Shown: piece by piece, positions 1 through 5,568 of the stretch
Layout of the letters: the number at the start of each line of letters is the position of its first letter
Position numbering within the stretch: the stretch's first letter is position 1
Assembly: GCA_017613225.1 (NCBI GenBank)
Contig: JAGAEH010000151.1
Coordinates: 1 to 6,900, forward strand
Reading direction: 5' to 3'
From: Lachnospiraceae bacterium
GTDB lineage: Bacteria; Bacillota; Clostridia; Lachnospirales; Lachnospiraceae
DNA length: 6,900 nucleotides
Notes under the pieces: generated by a model
What the model was told of the DNA's origin: nothing
Databases searched by the model: none
What the model saw: the letters and a program-made list of their open reading frames with translations, nothing else
Position numbers and translations under genes: made by a program

Positions 1-245
1 ATGGTGACGTCGCCCCTGGAGGTGATGCCCTGGGCCTGGCCGCTCATCAGAACGTGGGTGTGGCAGTTGAACAGGCCGGGGCTGACGTAGCCGCCGCCCA
101 GATCGACGGTCTCAGCGTCTGCGGGAGCCGCAAGGTCCGCGCCGGCAGCGGTGATCACGCCGTCTTCCGTTAAAATGGAACCGCTGTAAATGGTCTCATT
201 CACAACGTCCAGAATGTTTCCGTTGGTAAAGAATGTCTTGCTCAT
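1..245 (-). CDS. Amidohydrolase family protein, N-terminal part (partial)
   Basis: This is the start of a minus-strand gene; 81 codons are visible before it leaves the window. The start is ATG at 245-243, preceded by a good ribosome binding site (GAAAGGGG in the mRNA sense, about 6 nt upstream). The protein opens with a short beta-rich region carrying the 'GxIxxDGxIxxxG'-like pattern (residues 20-35), then VSPGLFNCHTHV (54-65). This corresponds to the PGxxDxHxH signature of metal-dependent amidohydrolases, with His62 and His64 as the expected metal ligands. Asn60-Cys61 replace the more usual Asp-Ala/Cys. Family members hydrolyse amide or imine bonds in cyclic or peptide substrates (imidazolonepropionase-like enzymes, Xaa-Pro dipeptidases, dihydroorotases); the substrate cannot be told from this part. 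It is divergent from the PHP hydrolase gene. Assignment to the superfamily is firm, the subfamily is open. Confidence 0.85.
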   Translation of the reverse strand, partial: MSKTFFTNGNILDVVNETIYSGSILTEDGVITAAGADLAAPADAETVDLGGGYVSPGLFNCHTHVLMSGQAQGITSRGDVT

Positions 246-278
246 TTTAAAACCCCTTTCATATTGAAAGCTGTCTTC

Positions 279-307
279 ACTTTACAATAAACGTAAGAGT
301 TTCGCAA
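279..307 (-). promoter_or_regulatory. Possible promoter of the amidohydrolase gene
   Basis: On the minus strand a -35-like TTGCGA (plus positions 302-307) lies 17 bases from a -10-like TAAAGT (279-284). Each box matches the sigma-70/sigma-A consensus at four of six positions. It sits about 35 bases upstream of the start codon, in the 147-bp divergent spacer. This is a weak match; an alternative TTGTAA/TATGAA pair nearer the gene would start transcription inside the ribosome binding site and is less likely. Confidence 0.3.
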
Positions 308-342
308 GGCGCAGGGGCTCGCGGGAAGAACGTTTTCTCTGA

Positions 343-370
343 TTGTAATTCGGCCTCATCGTGCTACAAT
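343..370 (+). promoter_or_regulatory. Extended -10 promoter of the PHP hydrolase gene
   Basis: TTGTAA (343-348) is followed after 16 bases by TACAAT (365-370). A TGn extension (TGC, 362-364) directly precedes the -10 box. The position, 22 bases ahead of the start codon, leaves room for a short leader with the ribosome binding site. Confidence 0.65.
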
Positions 371-380
371 ACCATTGATA

Positions 381-389
381 AAGGAGAGG
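381..389 (+). promoter_or_regulatory. Ribosome binding site fixing the PHP hydrolase start
   Basis: AAGGAGAGG ends 3 bases before the ATG at 393 (core GGAG about 7 bases away). It decides for ATG 393 over an in-frame ATT at 375, which would place this site inside the coding region. Confidence 0.8.
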
Positions 390-392
390 ATC

Positions 393-1166
393 ATGCTTTT
401 CAACTATCATACCCACACTCCCCGCTGCGGCCACGCTTACGGCACGGAGCGGGAATACACCGAGGCCGCGCTGAAGGCCGGGATGAAGGTCCTGGGCTTT
501 TCGGATCATACGGCCTATGATTTCCTGGGAAGGCCTTTCCGGGACCGCCCCATGCGCATGAAACCGGAGGAACTGCCGGAGTACGCGGAGACGGTCCGGG
601 GCCTGGCGGAAGAATATGCCGGAAAGATCGAGATCCTTCTGGGCGTGGAGGCGGAGTACTATCCCACCTATTTTTCCCGTCTGCTGGAGATCCTGCGGGA
701 GAGCGGCATCCGCTACATGATCCTGGGGCAGCACTACGTGGGGGACGAGATCGGGGAGCCCTACTGCGGCAGGAAGACGGAGGACGAGTCCATCCTCACC
801 CGGTACGTGGACCAGAGCATCGAGGCGCTTCAGACCGGCCTCTTTACCTACTTCGCCCACCCGGACCTGATGAATTTCATCGGGGACGCGGCGGCCTATG
901 AGCGGGAGATGGGCCGGCTCTGCCGGGCAGCCCGGCAGACGGACACGCCCCTGGAGATCAACCTTCTGGGGCTCTCCGAGGGCAGGCACTATCCGAATCC
1001 CGCTTTCTGGAAGATCGCCGCGAGAGAGGGAAATGAAGTGATCCTGGGCTATGACGCCCACCGGCCGGAGCAGCTTCTGAATAGGGCCGTGGAGCAGAGC
1101 GCCCGCAGAATGGCGGAAAAACTGGGGCTGAAACTGATCGAAAAACCTGTGATCAGGGAACTGTAA
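393..1166 (+). CDS. PHP-domain histidinol-phosphatase family hydrolase
   Basis: A 257-residue PHP-domain protein, the usual size of HisJ/HisK-type histidinol-phosphate phosphatases (histidine biosynthesis: histidinol phosphate to histidinol plus phosphate; cytosolic). The trinuclear metal-site motifs are all present in order: HTHTPRCGHA (residues 6-15), FSDHT (36-40), GVEAEYY (84-90, Glu86 and/or Glu88 as ligand), GQHY (112-115), FAHPD (154-158), LEINLLGL (187-194) and GYDAH (219-223). The fold is therefore intact and the enzyme probably active. It has its own promoter and stands next to a divergent amidohydrolase and a downstream aminotransferase, with no other his gene in view. A phosphoesterase with another substrate is therefore possible; PHP proteins with these motifs are often annotated as histidinol-phosphatase by homology only. 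The PHP-family assignment is firm, the substrate is inferred. Confidence 0.9.
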   Translation: MLFNYHTHTPRCGHAYGTEREYTEAALKAGMKVLGFSDHTAYDFLGRPFRDRPMRMKPEELPEYAETVRGLAEEYAGKIEILLGVEAEYYPTYFSRLLEILRESGIRYMILGQHYVGDEIGEPYCGRKTEDESILTRYVDQSIEALQTGLFTYFAHPDLMNFIGDAAAYEREMGRLCRAARQTDTPLEINLLGLSEGRHYPNPAFWKIAAREGNEVILGYDAHRPEQLLNRAVEQSARRMAEKLGLKLIEKPVIREL

Positions 1167-1169
1167 TCA

Positions 1170-1198
1170 TTGTTTTTTTGACAGGCCGGCTTTATAAT
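1170..1198 (+). promoter_or_regulatory. Promoter of the aminotransferase gene
   Basis: A perfect TATAAT at 1193-1198 is placed 17 bases after TTGTTT (1170-1175), which begins 3 bases beyond the preceding stop codon. A perfect TTGACA also occurs at 1178-1183, but only 9 bases separate it from the TATAAT, too few for it to serve as the -35 of this -10 box. The resulting leader is about 45-50 bases. Confidence 0.65.
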
Positions 1199-1240
1199 AC
1201 AAATGTCATTTTTGTCTTATCACCATTACAAATAACAGCA

Positions 1241-1246
1241 GAGAGG
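1241..1246 (+). promoter_or_regulatory. Ribosome binding site fixing the aminotransferase start
   Basis: GAGAGG lies 6 bases before the ATG at 1253. The frame is open further upstream to an in-frame near-start at 1178, but that lies inside the promoter and would add an unrelated 25-residue extension, so ATG 1253 is preferred. Confidence 0.75.
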
Positions 1247-1252
1247 TGCAGC

Positions 1253-2452
1253 ATGGTTTCTGAAAAAATGTATGCCCTGGGCGCGCAGCCCAGCGCCATC
1301 CGTGACCTGTATGAATACGGTCTCCGCAAGGCCGCGGAAGTCGGCGAGGAGAACGTCTACGATTTCACCCTGGGCAATCCCAGCATTCCGGCTCCGCCGG
1401 AGGTGAATCTTTCCATCCTGCAGCACATCACGCAGGATCCTTCCATCGCGGTGCACGGCTATACCCCCGGCGCCGGCGATCCCAAGTGCCGCGCGGCCAT
1501 CGCCGACGATCTGAACGCCCGCTTCGGGACGGAGTATTCCCTGAAAGACATCTTCATCACCTGCGGCGCTGCCCCTGCCATCACGGCCACGCTGGCGGCC
1601 CTCTGCATGGACGGCGAGACCAACGAGGTCATCGTCAACGCGCCTTTCTTCCCGGAATACAAGGTGTTTGCCAACAACAGCGGCGCGGAGCTGATCATCC
1701 TGCCGGCGGACGAGGAAGCTTTCCAGATCAATTTCCCCGCGCTGGAGGCGGCCATCAGCAATAATACCAGGGCCGTCATGGTCAACTCCCCCAACAACCC
1801 CTGCGGCGTGGCCTATTCGGAGGAGACCATCAAGCATCTGGCCAACATCCTGGCCAAGCGCTCCGCGGAGCTGGGCCACACCATCTACATCGTCTGCGAT
1901 GAGCCCTACAGGGAACTCTATTTCGGGGAGGGCGCGGTGCCCTTCATCCCCAATTACTACAGCAACACCATCGTGTGCTATTCCTACAGCAAGTCCCTGT
2001 CCCTTCCCGGCGAGCGCATCGGCTACGTGCTGGTGCCGCCCGTCGCGGCGGATTCCAGGAACATCTACCTGGCCGTGGCAGGGGCCGCCCGTTCCATGGG
2101 CCATGTGTGCGCCCCTTCCCTAATGCAGAAGATGGTCACCGACTGCGCAACGGTGCGGCCGGACATCGAGGTCTACAAGAAGAACGCGGCCTATCTTCAG
2201 GAGGAGATGTCCAGGATCGGCTATCGGACCGCCCATCCCGACGGAGCCTTCTATTTCTTCTTTAAGGCGCCTTTCGGCCTGACGGCTAAGGAGTTTTCCG
2301 ACATGGCCAGAGATGAGTACAACGTCCTTCTGGTGCCGGGCGGGACCTTCGGCTGTCCCGACTGGCTGCGGCTGTCATTCTGCTGCGAGACGGAGAAGCT
2401 GGAGCGGGTGATGCCCTATTTGGAAAAGCTGTATAAAGAGGCAGAAAAATAA
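1253..2452 (+). CDS. Pyridoxal-phosphate-dependent aminotransferase (class I/II, AspB-like)
   Basis: A 399-residue fold-type I PLP enzyme of normal family length; it transfers an amino group between an amino acid and a 2-oxo acid in the cytosol. Visible landmarks are the N-terminal DFTLGNPS (37-44), HGYTPGAG in the substrate entry region, SPNNPCG (179-185, the NPxNPTG motif with Cys184 in place of Thr), CDEPY (215-219, Asp216 contacting the pyridine nitrogen and Tyr219 the cofactor oxygen), SYSKSLSLPGERIGY with the Schiff-base Lys247, and GCPDWLRLSF with Arg373 expected to bind the substrate alpha-carboxylate. The key catalytic set is complete. Sequences beginning with this ALGxQPSAIRDLYEYG pattern are commonly annotated only as 'PLP-dependent aminotransferase' in Clostridia, and the amino acid substrate cannot be named. 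The gene has its own promoter and probably forms a single-gene unit, although no terminator is visible before the next gene. Confidence 0.93.
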   Translation: MVSEKMYALGAQPSAIRDLYEYGLRKAAEVGEENVYDFTLGNPSIPAPPEVNLSILQHITQDPSIAVHGYTPGAGDPKCRAAIADDLNARFGTEYSLKDIFITCGAAPAITATLAALCMDGETNEVIVNAPFFPEYKVFANNSGAELIILPADEEAFQINFPALEAAISNNTRAVMVNSPNNPCGVAYSEETIKHLANILAKRSAELGHTIYIVCDEPYRELYFGEGAVPFIPNYYSNTIVCYSYSKSLSLPGERIGYVLVPPVAADSRNIYLAVAGAARSMGHVCAPSLMQKMVTDCATVRPDIEVYKKNAAYLQEEMSRIGYRTAHPDGAFYFFFKAPFGLTAKEFSDMARDEYNVLLVPGGTFGCPDWLRLSFCCETEKLERVMPYLEKLYKEAEK

Positions 2453-2453
2453 T

Positions 2454-2480
2454 ACACAAACGTCAGAATTGTGTTATAAT
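2454..2480 (+). promoter_or_regulatory. Extended -10 promoter with overlapping inverted repeat, upstream of the NPY-repeat gene pair
   Basis: TATAAT (2475-2480) carries a TGn extension (TGT, 2472-2474). No convincing -35 box exists at 16-18 bases (the sequence there is ATACAC). An inverted repeat, ACACAA (2454-2459) and TTGTGT (2469-2474), separated by 9 bases, runs from the -35 region up to the -10 box. It could be an operator, or chance in AT-rich DNA. The promoter begins immediately after the aminotransferase stop codon. Confidence 0.6.
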
Positions 2481-2497
2481 CTTTCTAATATTTGCCT

Positions 2498-2504
2498 GGA
2501 GGGG
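2498..2504 (+). promoter_or_regulatory. Ribosome binding site fixing the start of the first NPY-repeat protein
   Basis: GGAGGGG, 6 bases before ATG 2511, selects this start over an upstream in-frame candidate at 2469, which would lie within the promoter. The same GGAGGG-CTATC context precedes the second paralog (3676-3686). Confidence 0.8.
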
Positions 2505-2510
2505 CTATCT

Positions 2511-3662
2511 ATGGAAAAACAAAATGGTTTATTTGCAAAGTCCAATCAGCTCAACATCATCGGGCTGATCGGATGCGCGCTGGCAGTGATCGGCATCCTT
2601 CTGCCGGTCATTTCCGTGAACGTTTACATCACTTCGATCACCATCAGTCATTTTAGGATGACCGCTCTGTTCATCATTCCGCTGCTTCTGATCCTCGGCG
2701 CAGCTGCCCTTTACGTCCTGAAGATGGACAAGCTGGCCATGATCGCGGCAGCGGCGGCCTTCGTTGCCTACCTGCTGATCGTATTCATCGGCAAGAGCGG
2801 CAGCAGCACCATCAACATCATGGGCCAGGAGATCTCCCTGGAAGATCTGCTGGAAGAGATCGGCAGCGGCCTGAAGCTGGGCTTCGGCTTCTATCTCTCC
2901 GTCATTGGCTATCTCGTGGCCATCGCCGGCGCTTTCGTCAATTCGATGGTGTTCAAGCCGAAGGCCAACGCATACGCTCCCCAGAACCAGTACGGGCAGC
3001 CGAACATGCCGCAGAATCCCTACATGGCGCAGCCGCAGAACCCTTACATGCAGCAGCCTCAGGCCGGAGCGGGCATGCCCCAGCAGCAGAACCCCTACAT
3101 GAATCCTTACATGCAGCAGGCTCAGGATCAGGCCGGACAGTTCGCGCAGAACACGGGCGCTCCTCAGCAGATGCCTCAGGGAATGCCCGGCCAGCCTGCG
3201 GAGCAGAAGACGAACGCTTTCGCCCAGACCATGCAGCAGGCGGGACAGGCTGTCAAGAAGGGCCTGAAGAAGTCGGACGTCAATCCCTATGTGCAGCAGG
3301 CCAAGCAGCAGATGGAACAGCCCGCGCAGCAGGCGGCCGAACAGGCCGGGCAGTTCGCGCAGCAGGCAAACCCTTATCTGCAGCAGGCCCAGAACCAGGC
3401 GCAGCAGGCAAACCCCTATCTGCAGCAGGCAAACCCTTATCTGCAGCAAGCGCAGAACCAGGCCCAGCAGGTGAATCCTTACCTGCAGCAGGCCCAGAGC
3501 CAGGTACAGCAGGCGGATCCTTACCTTCAGCAGGCACAGGATCAGGCGATGCAGCAGGCAGACCCTTACCTTCAGCAGGTACAGGATCAGGCGCTGCAGG
3601 CCGTGGATGAAGCGGGAGAGTTCCCGTCTGGCAATATTCCGAACAGCGGTAATAATCAATAA
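2511..3662 (+). CDS. Four-segment membrane protein with long Gln-rich NPY-repeat tail (paralog 1)
   Basis: A 383-residue protein of no family I recognise. Residues 1-13 are polar (MEKQNGLFAKSNQ). Four hydrophobic segments follow at about 14-38, 50-70, 74-94 and 121-143. The short positive loop after segment 2 (LKMDK) and the KPK after segment 4 suggest that both ends face the cytoplasm, while an acidic loop (SLEDLLEEIG, 109-118) would be outside. From residue 149 to the end the protein is low-complexity, dominated by Gln, Ala, Asn and Pro, with eleven (N/D)PY(M/L/V) motifs. The first four are irregular NPYM units; after a lysine-bearing break (VKKGLKKSD, near 248-256) come NPYV and a regular 14-residue array of the form NPYLQQAQNQAQQA. 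The short C-terminus is acidic. It is followed after 24 bases by a paralog with the same N-terminus, clearly co-transcribed. A scaffold or membrane-tethered interaction protein is a guess only. Confidence 0.85.
   Translation: MEKQNGLFAKSNQLNIIGLIGCALAVIGILLPVISVNVYITSITISHFRMTALFIIPLLLILGAAALYVLKMDKLAMIAAAAAFVAYLLIVFIGKSGSSTINIMGQEISLEDLLEEIGSGLKLGFGFYLSVIGYLVAIAGAFVNSMVFKPKANAYAPQNQYGQPNMPQNPYMAQPQNPYMQQPQAGAGMPQQQNPYMNPYMQQAQDQAGQFAQNTGAPQQMPQGMPGQPAEQKTNAFAQTMQQAGQAVKKGLKKSDVNPYVQQAKQQMEQPAQQAAEQAGQFAQQANPYLQQAQNQAQQANPYLQQANPYLQQAQNQAQQVNPYLQQAQSQVQQADPYLQQAQDQAMQQADPYLQQVQDQALQAVDEAGEFPSGNIPNSGNNQ
3282..3602 (+). repeat. Coding tandem repeat, 42-bp (14-residue) period
   Basis: Within paralog 1 the Asn/Asp-Pro-Tyr codons recur at 3369, 3411, 3432, 3474, 3516 and 3561, after a related unit at 3282. 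The spacings are 42, 21, 42, 42 and 45 bases. The 21 is a half unit and the 45 carries one extra codon (Met), so all changes keep the frame. Units differ at third codon positions and drift from NPYL to DPYL towards the end. This suggests an older array under protein-level selection with some in-frame slippage or recombination. Confidence 0.85.
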
Positions 3663-3686
3663 TCATAGAATAATCGGAGGGCTATC

Positions 3687-4457
3687 ATGCAAAAGAACAA
3701 CGGATTATTTGCAAAGGCAGAACAGATCAATTTATGCGGCCTGATCGGCATGGCGCTGGCCCTGATAGGCCTGCTGCTCCCCAGCATCCGGGTCTCCTTC
3801 ATGGGAATAGGGGAATCGGGCACCATGTTTGAGATGACCATGTGGACGATCCTTCCGCTGATCCTGATCTTGGGCACCTGCGCTTTATACGCGCTGAAGT
3901 ATGATACGTTGGGCTTCCTGGCGTCCATCCTGTCGGCGTTCGTCTATTTCATCGTCATCGTCAGCTGCAGGGCCGTGGGCAGAAGCGAGCTCGGCGGTTA
4001 CGGCAGCGTCGGCATCCACTTCAGCTTCGGCTTTTACCTGGCCTTCCTGGGCTTCATGATCGCCATTGCCGCGCCGTGGATCAACAAGCTGATCTTTAAG
4101 GACATGCTGGCTAAGAAGCCCGAAGAAAAGTTCGACCCGAACATGTTCCAGGGCGGCCCCGGGATGGACCGGCAGAATCCCTACATGGCTCAGGGCCAGC
4201 CCAATCCTTACATGGGACAGGGACAGCCTCAGCCCGGCCAATTCCCCAACCAGGCAAATCCTTACATGAATCAGGGGAATCCTTACATGCAGGGCCAGCC
4301 TAATCCCTACATGAATCAGGGCCAGGCCAATCCCTACATGGCCCAGCCGAATCCTTACATGCAGCAGCCTCAGAACCAGGCCGGACAGGCCGTGGATCAG
4401 TTCGGACAGTATGTGCAGGATCCCACGGCTCCTAAGACTGACGGGGAACAGCAGTAA
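3687..4457 (+). CDS. Four-segment membrane protein with NPYM-repeat tail (paralog 2)
   Basis: A 256-residue paralog of the preceding protein, and likewise not a family I can name. The start ATG has GGAGGG 5 bases upstream in the same local context as paralog 1. The N-terminus is nearly shared (NGLFAK at 5-10, GLIG at 18-21, then ALAxIGxLLPxI). Hydrophobic segments lie at about 14-34, 51-70, 74-94 and 110-133; the last contains FSFGFYLAFLGF, matching GFGFYLSVIGY in paralog 1. The extracytoplasmic loop before segment 4 is glycine-rich here rather than acidic. The tail (about 138-256) is shorter and richer in Gly and Pro. It holds seven NPYM motifs between residues 164 and 225, lacks the regular 14-residue array, and ends with a charged segment (TDGEQQ). 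An intrinsic terminator follows 16 bases after the stop, so this closes the transcription unit. Confidence 0.85.
   Translation: MQKNNGLFAKAEQINLCGLIGMALALIGLLLPSIRVSFMGIGESGTMFEMTMWTILPLILILGTCALYALKYDTLGFLASILSAFVYFIVIVSCRAVGRSELGGYGSVGIHFSFGFYLAFLGFMIAIAAPWINKLIFKDMLAKKPEEKFDPNMFQGGPGMDRQNPYMAQGQPNPYMGQGQPQPGQFPNQANPYMNQGNPYMQGQPNPYMNQGQANPYMAQPNPYMQQPQNQAGQAVDQFGQYVQDPTAPKTDGEQQ
4176..4367 (+). repeat. NPYM motif repeats in paralog 2
   Basis: Seven Asn-Pro-Tyr-Met units occur with irregular spacing, separated by short Gly/Gln/Pro/Asn linkers (for example NPYMAQGQP, NPYMNQGQA). The DNA of the units is similar (AATCC-TACATG core), but spacer length varies, unlike the regular array of the upstream paralog. 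Confidence 0.8.
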
Positions 4458-4473
4458 CAAACGATCTTTCAGG

Positions 4474-4506
4474 GAGGAGAGGGCGTAAGCCCTCCCCTCG
4501 TTTTTT
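4474..4506 (+). terminator. Strong intrinsic terminator after the NPY-repeat gene pair
   Basis: A GC-rich hairpin has arms at 4474-4484 and 4489-4499 and a GTAA loop (4485-4488). It forms ten pairs with a single A-C mismatch at 4478/4495. One base later comes a run of six T (4501-4506). The end of the T-run lies only six bases before the start codon of the next gene, so the terminator also bears on expression of the downstream redox genes. Confidence 0.9.
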
Positions 4507-4512
4507 AGCCGG

Positions 4513-4662
4513 ATGGACATGGATAAAAAGCAAAACATCATACGGATCGCCATTGGCGCGGCGTCGGCGGGACTGATCGCCGCGGGACTGCTTTCGGGCG
4601 AGCATCTGCAGGTGCTGCGGAATGCCATCATCACCTGCCTGTCCTGCATCGGGATCGGATGA
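4513..4662 (+). CDS. CD1871A-type CXXC-motif small membrane protein
   Basis: A 49-residue protein: basic N-terminus (MDMDKKQN), a hydrophobic Ala/Gly/Ile-rich segment (about 8-29), then a short polar turn and the C-terminal ending TCLSCIGIG with Cys42 and Cys45 forming a CXXC pair. Size, layout and the C-x-x-C-IGIG ending match what I recall of the small 'CD1871A family CXXC motif-containing protein' of Clostridia, which tends to sit beside membrane 4Fe-4S proteins. Its biochemical role is unknown to me; a redox-active or metal-binding cysteine pair at the membrane is inferred. The stop is 3 bases before the start of the Fe-S protein, suggesting translational coupling. ATG 4519 is an alternative start; neither has a clear ribosome binding site, and the preceding terminator ends 6 bases upstream of ATG 4513. 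Confidence 0.75.
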   Translation: MDMDKKQNIIRIAIGAASAGLIAAGLLSGEHLQVLRNAIITCLSCIGIG

Positions 4663-4665
4663 CCC

Positions 4666-5568
4666 ATGAAGAGCGGCGGCTTTGGAGAAGATCTGAAACG
4701 GGCTGACAGGAAACGTGGTTTCTTTCAGCTCATTTTTGCTGTGCTGTTCAACGGCTACGCGGCGGGCTTTACGAAGGGAAAGATCTTCACCGGGAAGACA
4801 AAGGCCATCTGCGTGCCTGTGCTGAACTGTCATTCCTGTCCGGGTGCGCTGGGGGCCTGTCCCATCGGTTCCCTGCAGAAAGTGCTGGCGGGAAGCAGCC
4901 GCGTCAGTTTCTACGCCCTGGGCTTTCTGATGCTCTTCGGCGTGGTGCTGGGACGCCTGGTGTGCGGCTTCCTCTGTCCCTTCGGCTGGATCCAGGACCT
5001 GCTGCACAGGATCCCTGGGAAAAAGGCGGAGCTGCCGGAGAAGATCGACCGCCCTGCCAGGAAGCTGAAATACGCGGTCCTTCTGCTGCTGGTCGTCCTG
5101 CTGCCCATGGCGGTGCGGGATGAATTCGGCATCGGCACCACCTTTTTCTGCGCCTGGCTGTGCCCGGCGGGGACCCTGGAGGCGGGACTGCCGCTGCTGG
5201 CGGCCAATCCGGAGCTGCGGCTGATGATCGGCGGCCAGTTCTACTGGAAGCTGGCGCTGCTGATCGCCCTGCTGCTGTGGTCGGTGTTCACGTACCGGCC
5301 CTTCTGCAGATACCTCTGCCCCCTGGGGGCCTTTTACGGGCTGTTCAACCGGTTCAGCCTGTATCAGTATCGGTTTGAAAGTGAAAAATGTACGGGCTGC
5401 GGCGCCTGCGCCAGGGCCTGTCAGATGAAGATAGACGTGACAAAAAACGTCAATTCCGCTGAGTGCATCCGCTGCGGACGGTGCATTGCCGCCTGTCCCG
5501 AGGATGCCATCAGCAGAAAGAAGATCTTTTCCCGGACAGAGACCGGGAAGACGGGAGAGGAAAGATGA
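4666..5568 (+). CDS. NapH/YccM-like membrane 4Fe-4S binding protein
   Basis: A 300-residue polytopic ferredoxin-type protein of the NapH/NosR/RnfB-neighbour kind, expected to move electrons between a cytosolic donor and a membrane or extracytoplasmic acceptor. Hydrophobic segments lie at about 19-35, 81-99, 134-150 and 192-209. Cysteine motifs, in order, are Cys49 and CHSCPGALGACP (55-66), CGFLCP (100-105), CAWLCP (162-167) and CRYLCP (214-219); the last three are the CxxxCP motifs typical of the family. The C-terminal domain has two full 4Fe-4S motifs: CTGCGACARAC (242-252) and CIRCGRCIAACP (267-278). With the N-terminus inside, the two ferredoxin clusters face the cytoplasm, while Cys49-65 and Cys162/166 fall near the outer face. 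The start follows the CXXC gene by 3 bases with only a weak ribosome binding site (coupling). The stop overlaps the next start by 4 bases. The partner reductase is not identified. Confidence 0.9.
   Translation: MKSGGFGEDLKRADRKRGFFQLIFAVLFNGYAAGFTKGKIFTGKTKAICVPVLNCHSCPGALGACPIGSLQKVLAGSSRVSFYALGFLMLFGVVLGRLVCGFLCPFGWIQDLLHRIPGKKAELPEKIDRPARKLKYAVLLLLVVLLPMAVRDEFGIGTTFFCAWLCPAGTLEAGLPLLAANPELRLMIGGQFYWKLALLIALLLWSVFTYRPFCRYLCPLGAFYGLFNRFSLYQYRFESEKCTGCGACARACQMKIDVTKNVNSAECIRCGRCIAACPEDAISRKKIFSRTETGKTGEER

Noticed and set aside
282..1061. Long minus-strand open frame opposite the PHP hydrolase gene
   Set aside because: It mirrors a GC-rich coding strand, has no ribosome binding site, its translation has no recognisable domain, and the plus-strand gene has all family motifs.
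1134..1179. Possible terminator after the PHP hydrolase: hairpin CTGATC (1134-1139)/GATCAG (1151-1156) and a later T-run (1173-1179)
   Set aside because: The stem has six pairs with an 11-base loop inside the coding sequence, and the T-run begins 16 bases later, too far for an intrinsic terminator.
1178..1252. Upstream extension of the aminotransferase by 25 codons
   Set aside because: It would start inside the promoter, has no ribosome binding site, and adds residues not expected at the N-terminus of this family, whereas ATG 1253 has GAGAGG at the right distance.
3282..3602. Regular repeat of 42 bases considered as a CRISPR-like or non-coding repeat array
   Set aside because: The units are contiguous with no unique spacers, vary at codon third positions, and all lie in one reading frame, so they are protein repeats.
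2529..3659. Minus-strand open frame of about 376 codons opposite the NPY-repeat protein, Leu/Arg/His-rich
   Set aside because: The repetitive CAG-rich codons read as CTG leucine on the other strand and contain few stops. There is no start context, and the plus frame has a promoter, a ribosome binding site and membrane segments shared with its paralog.
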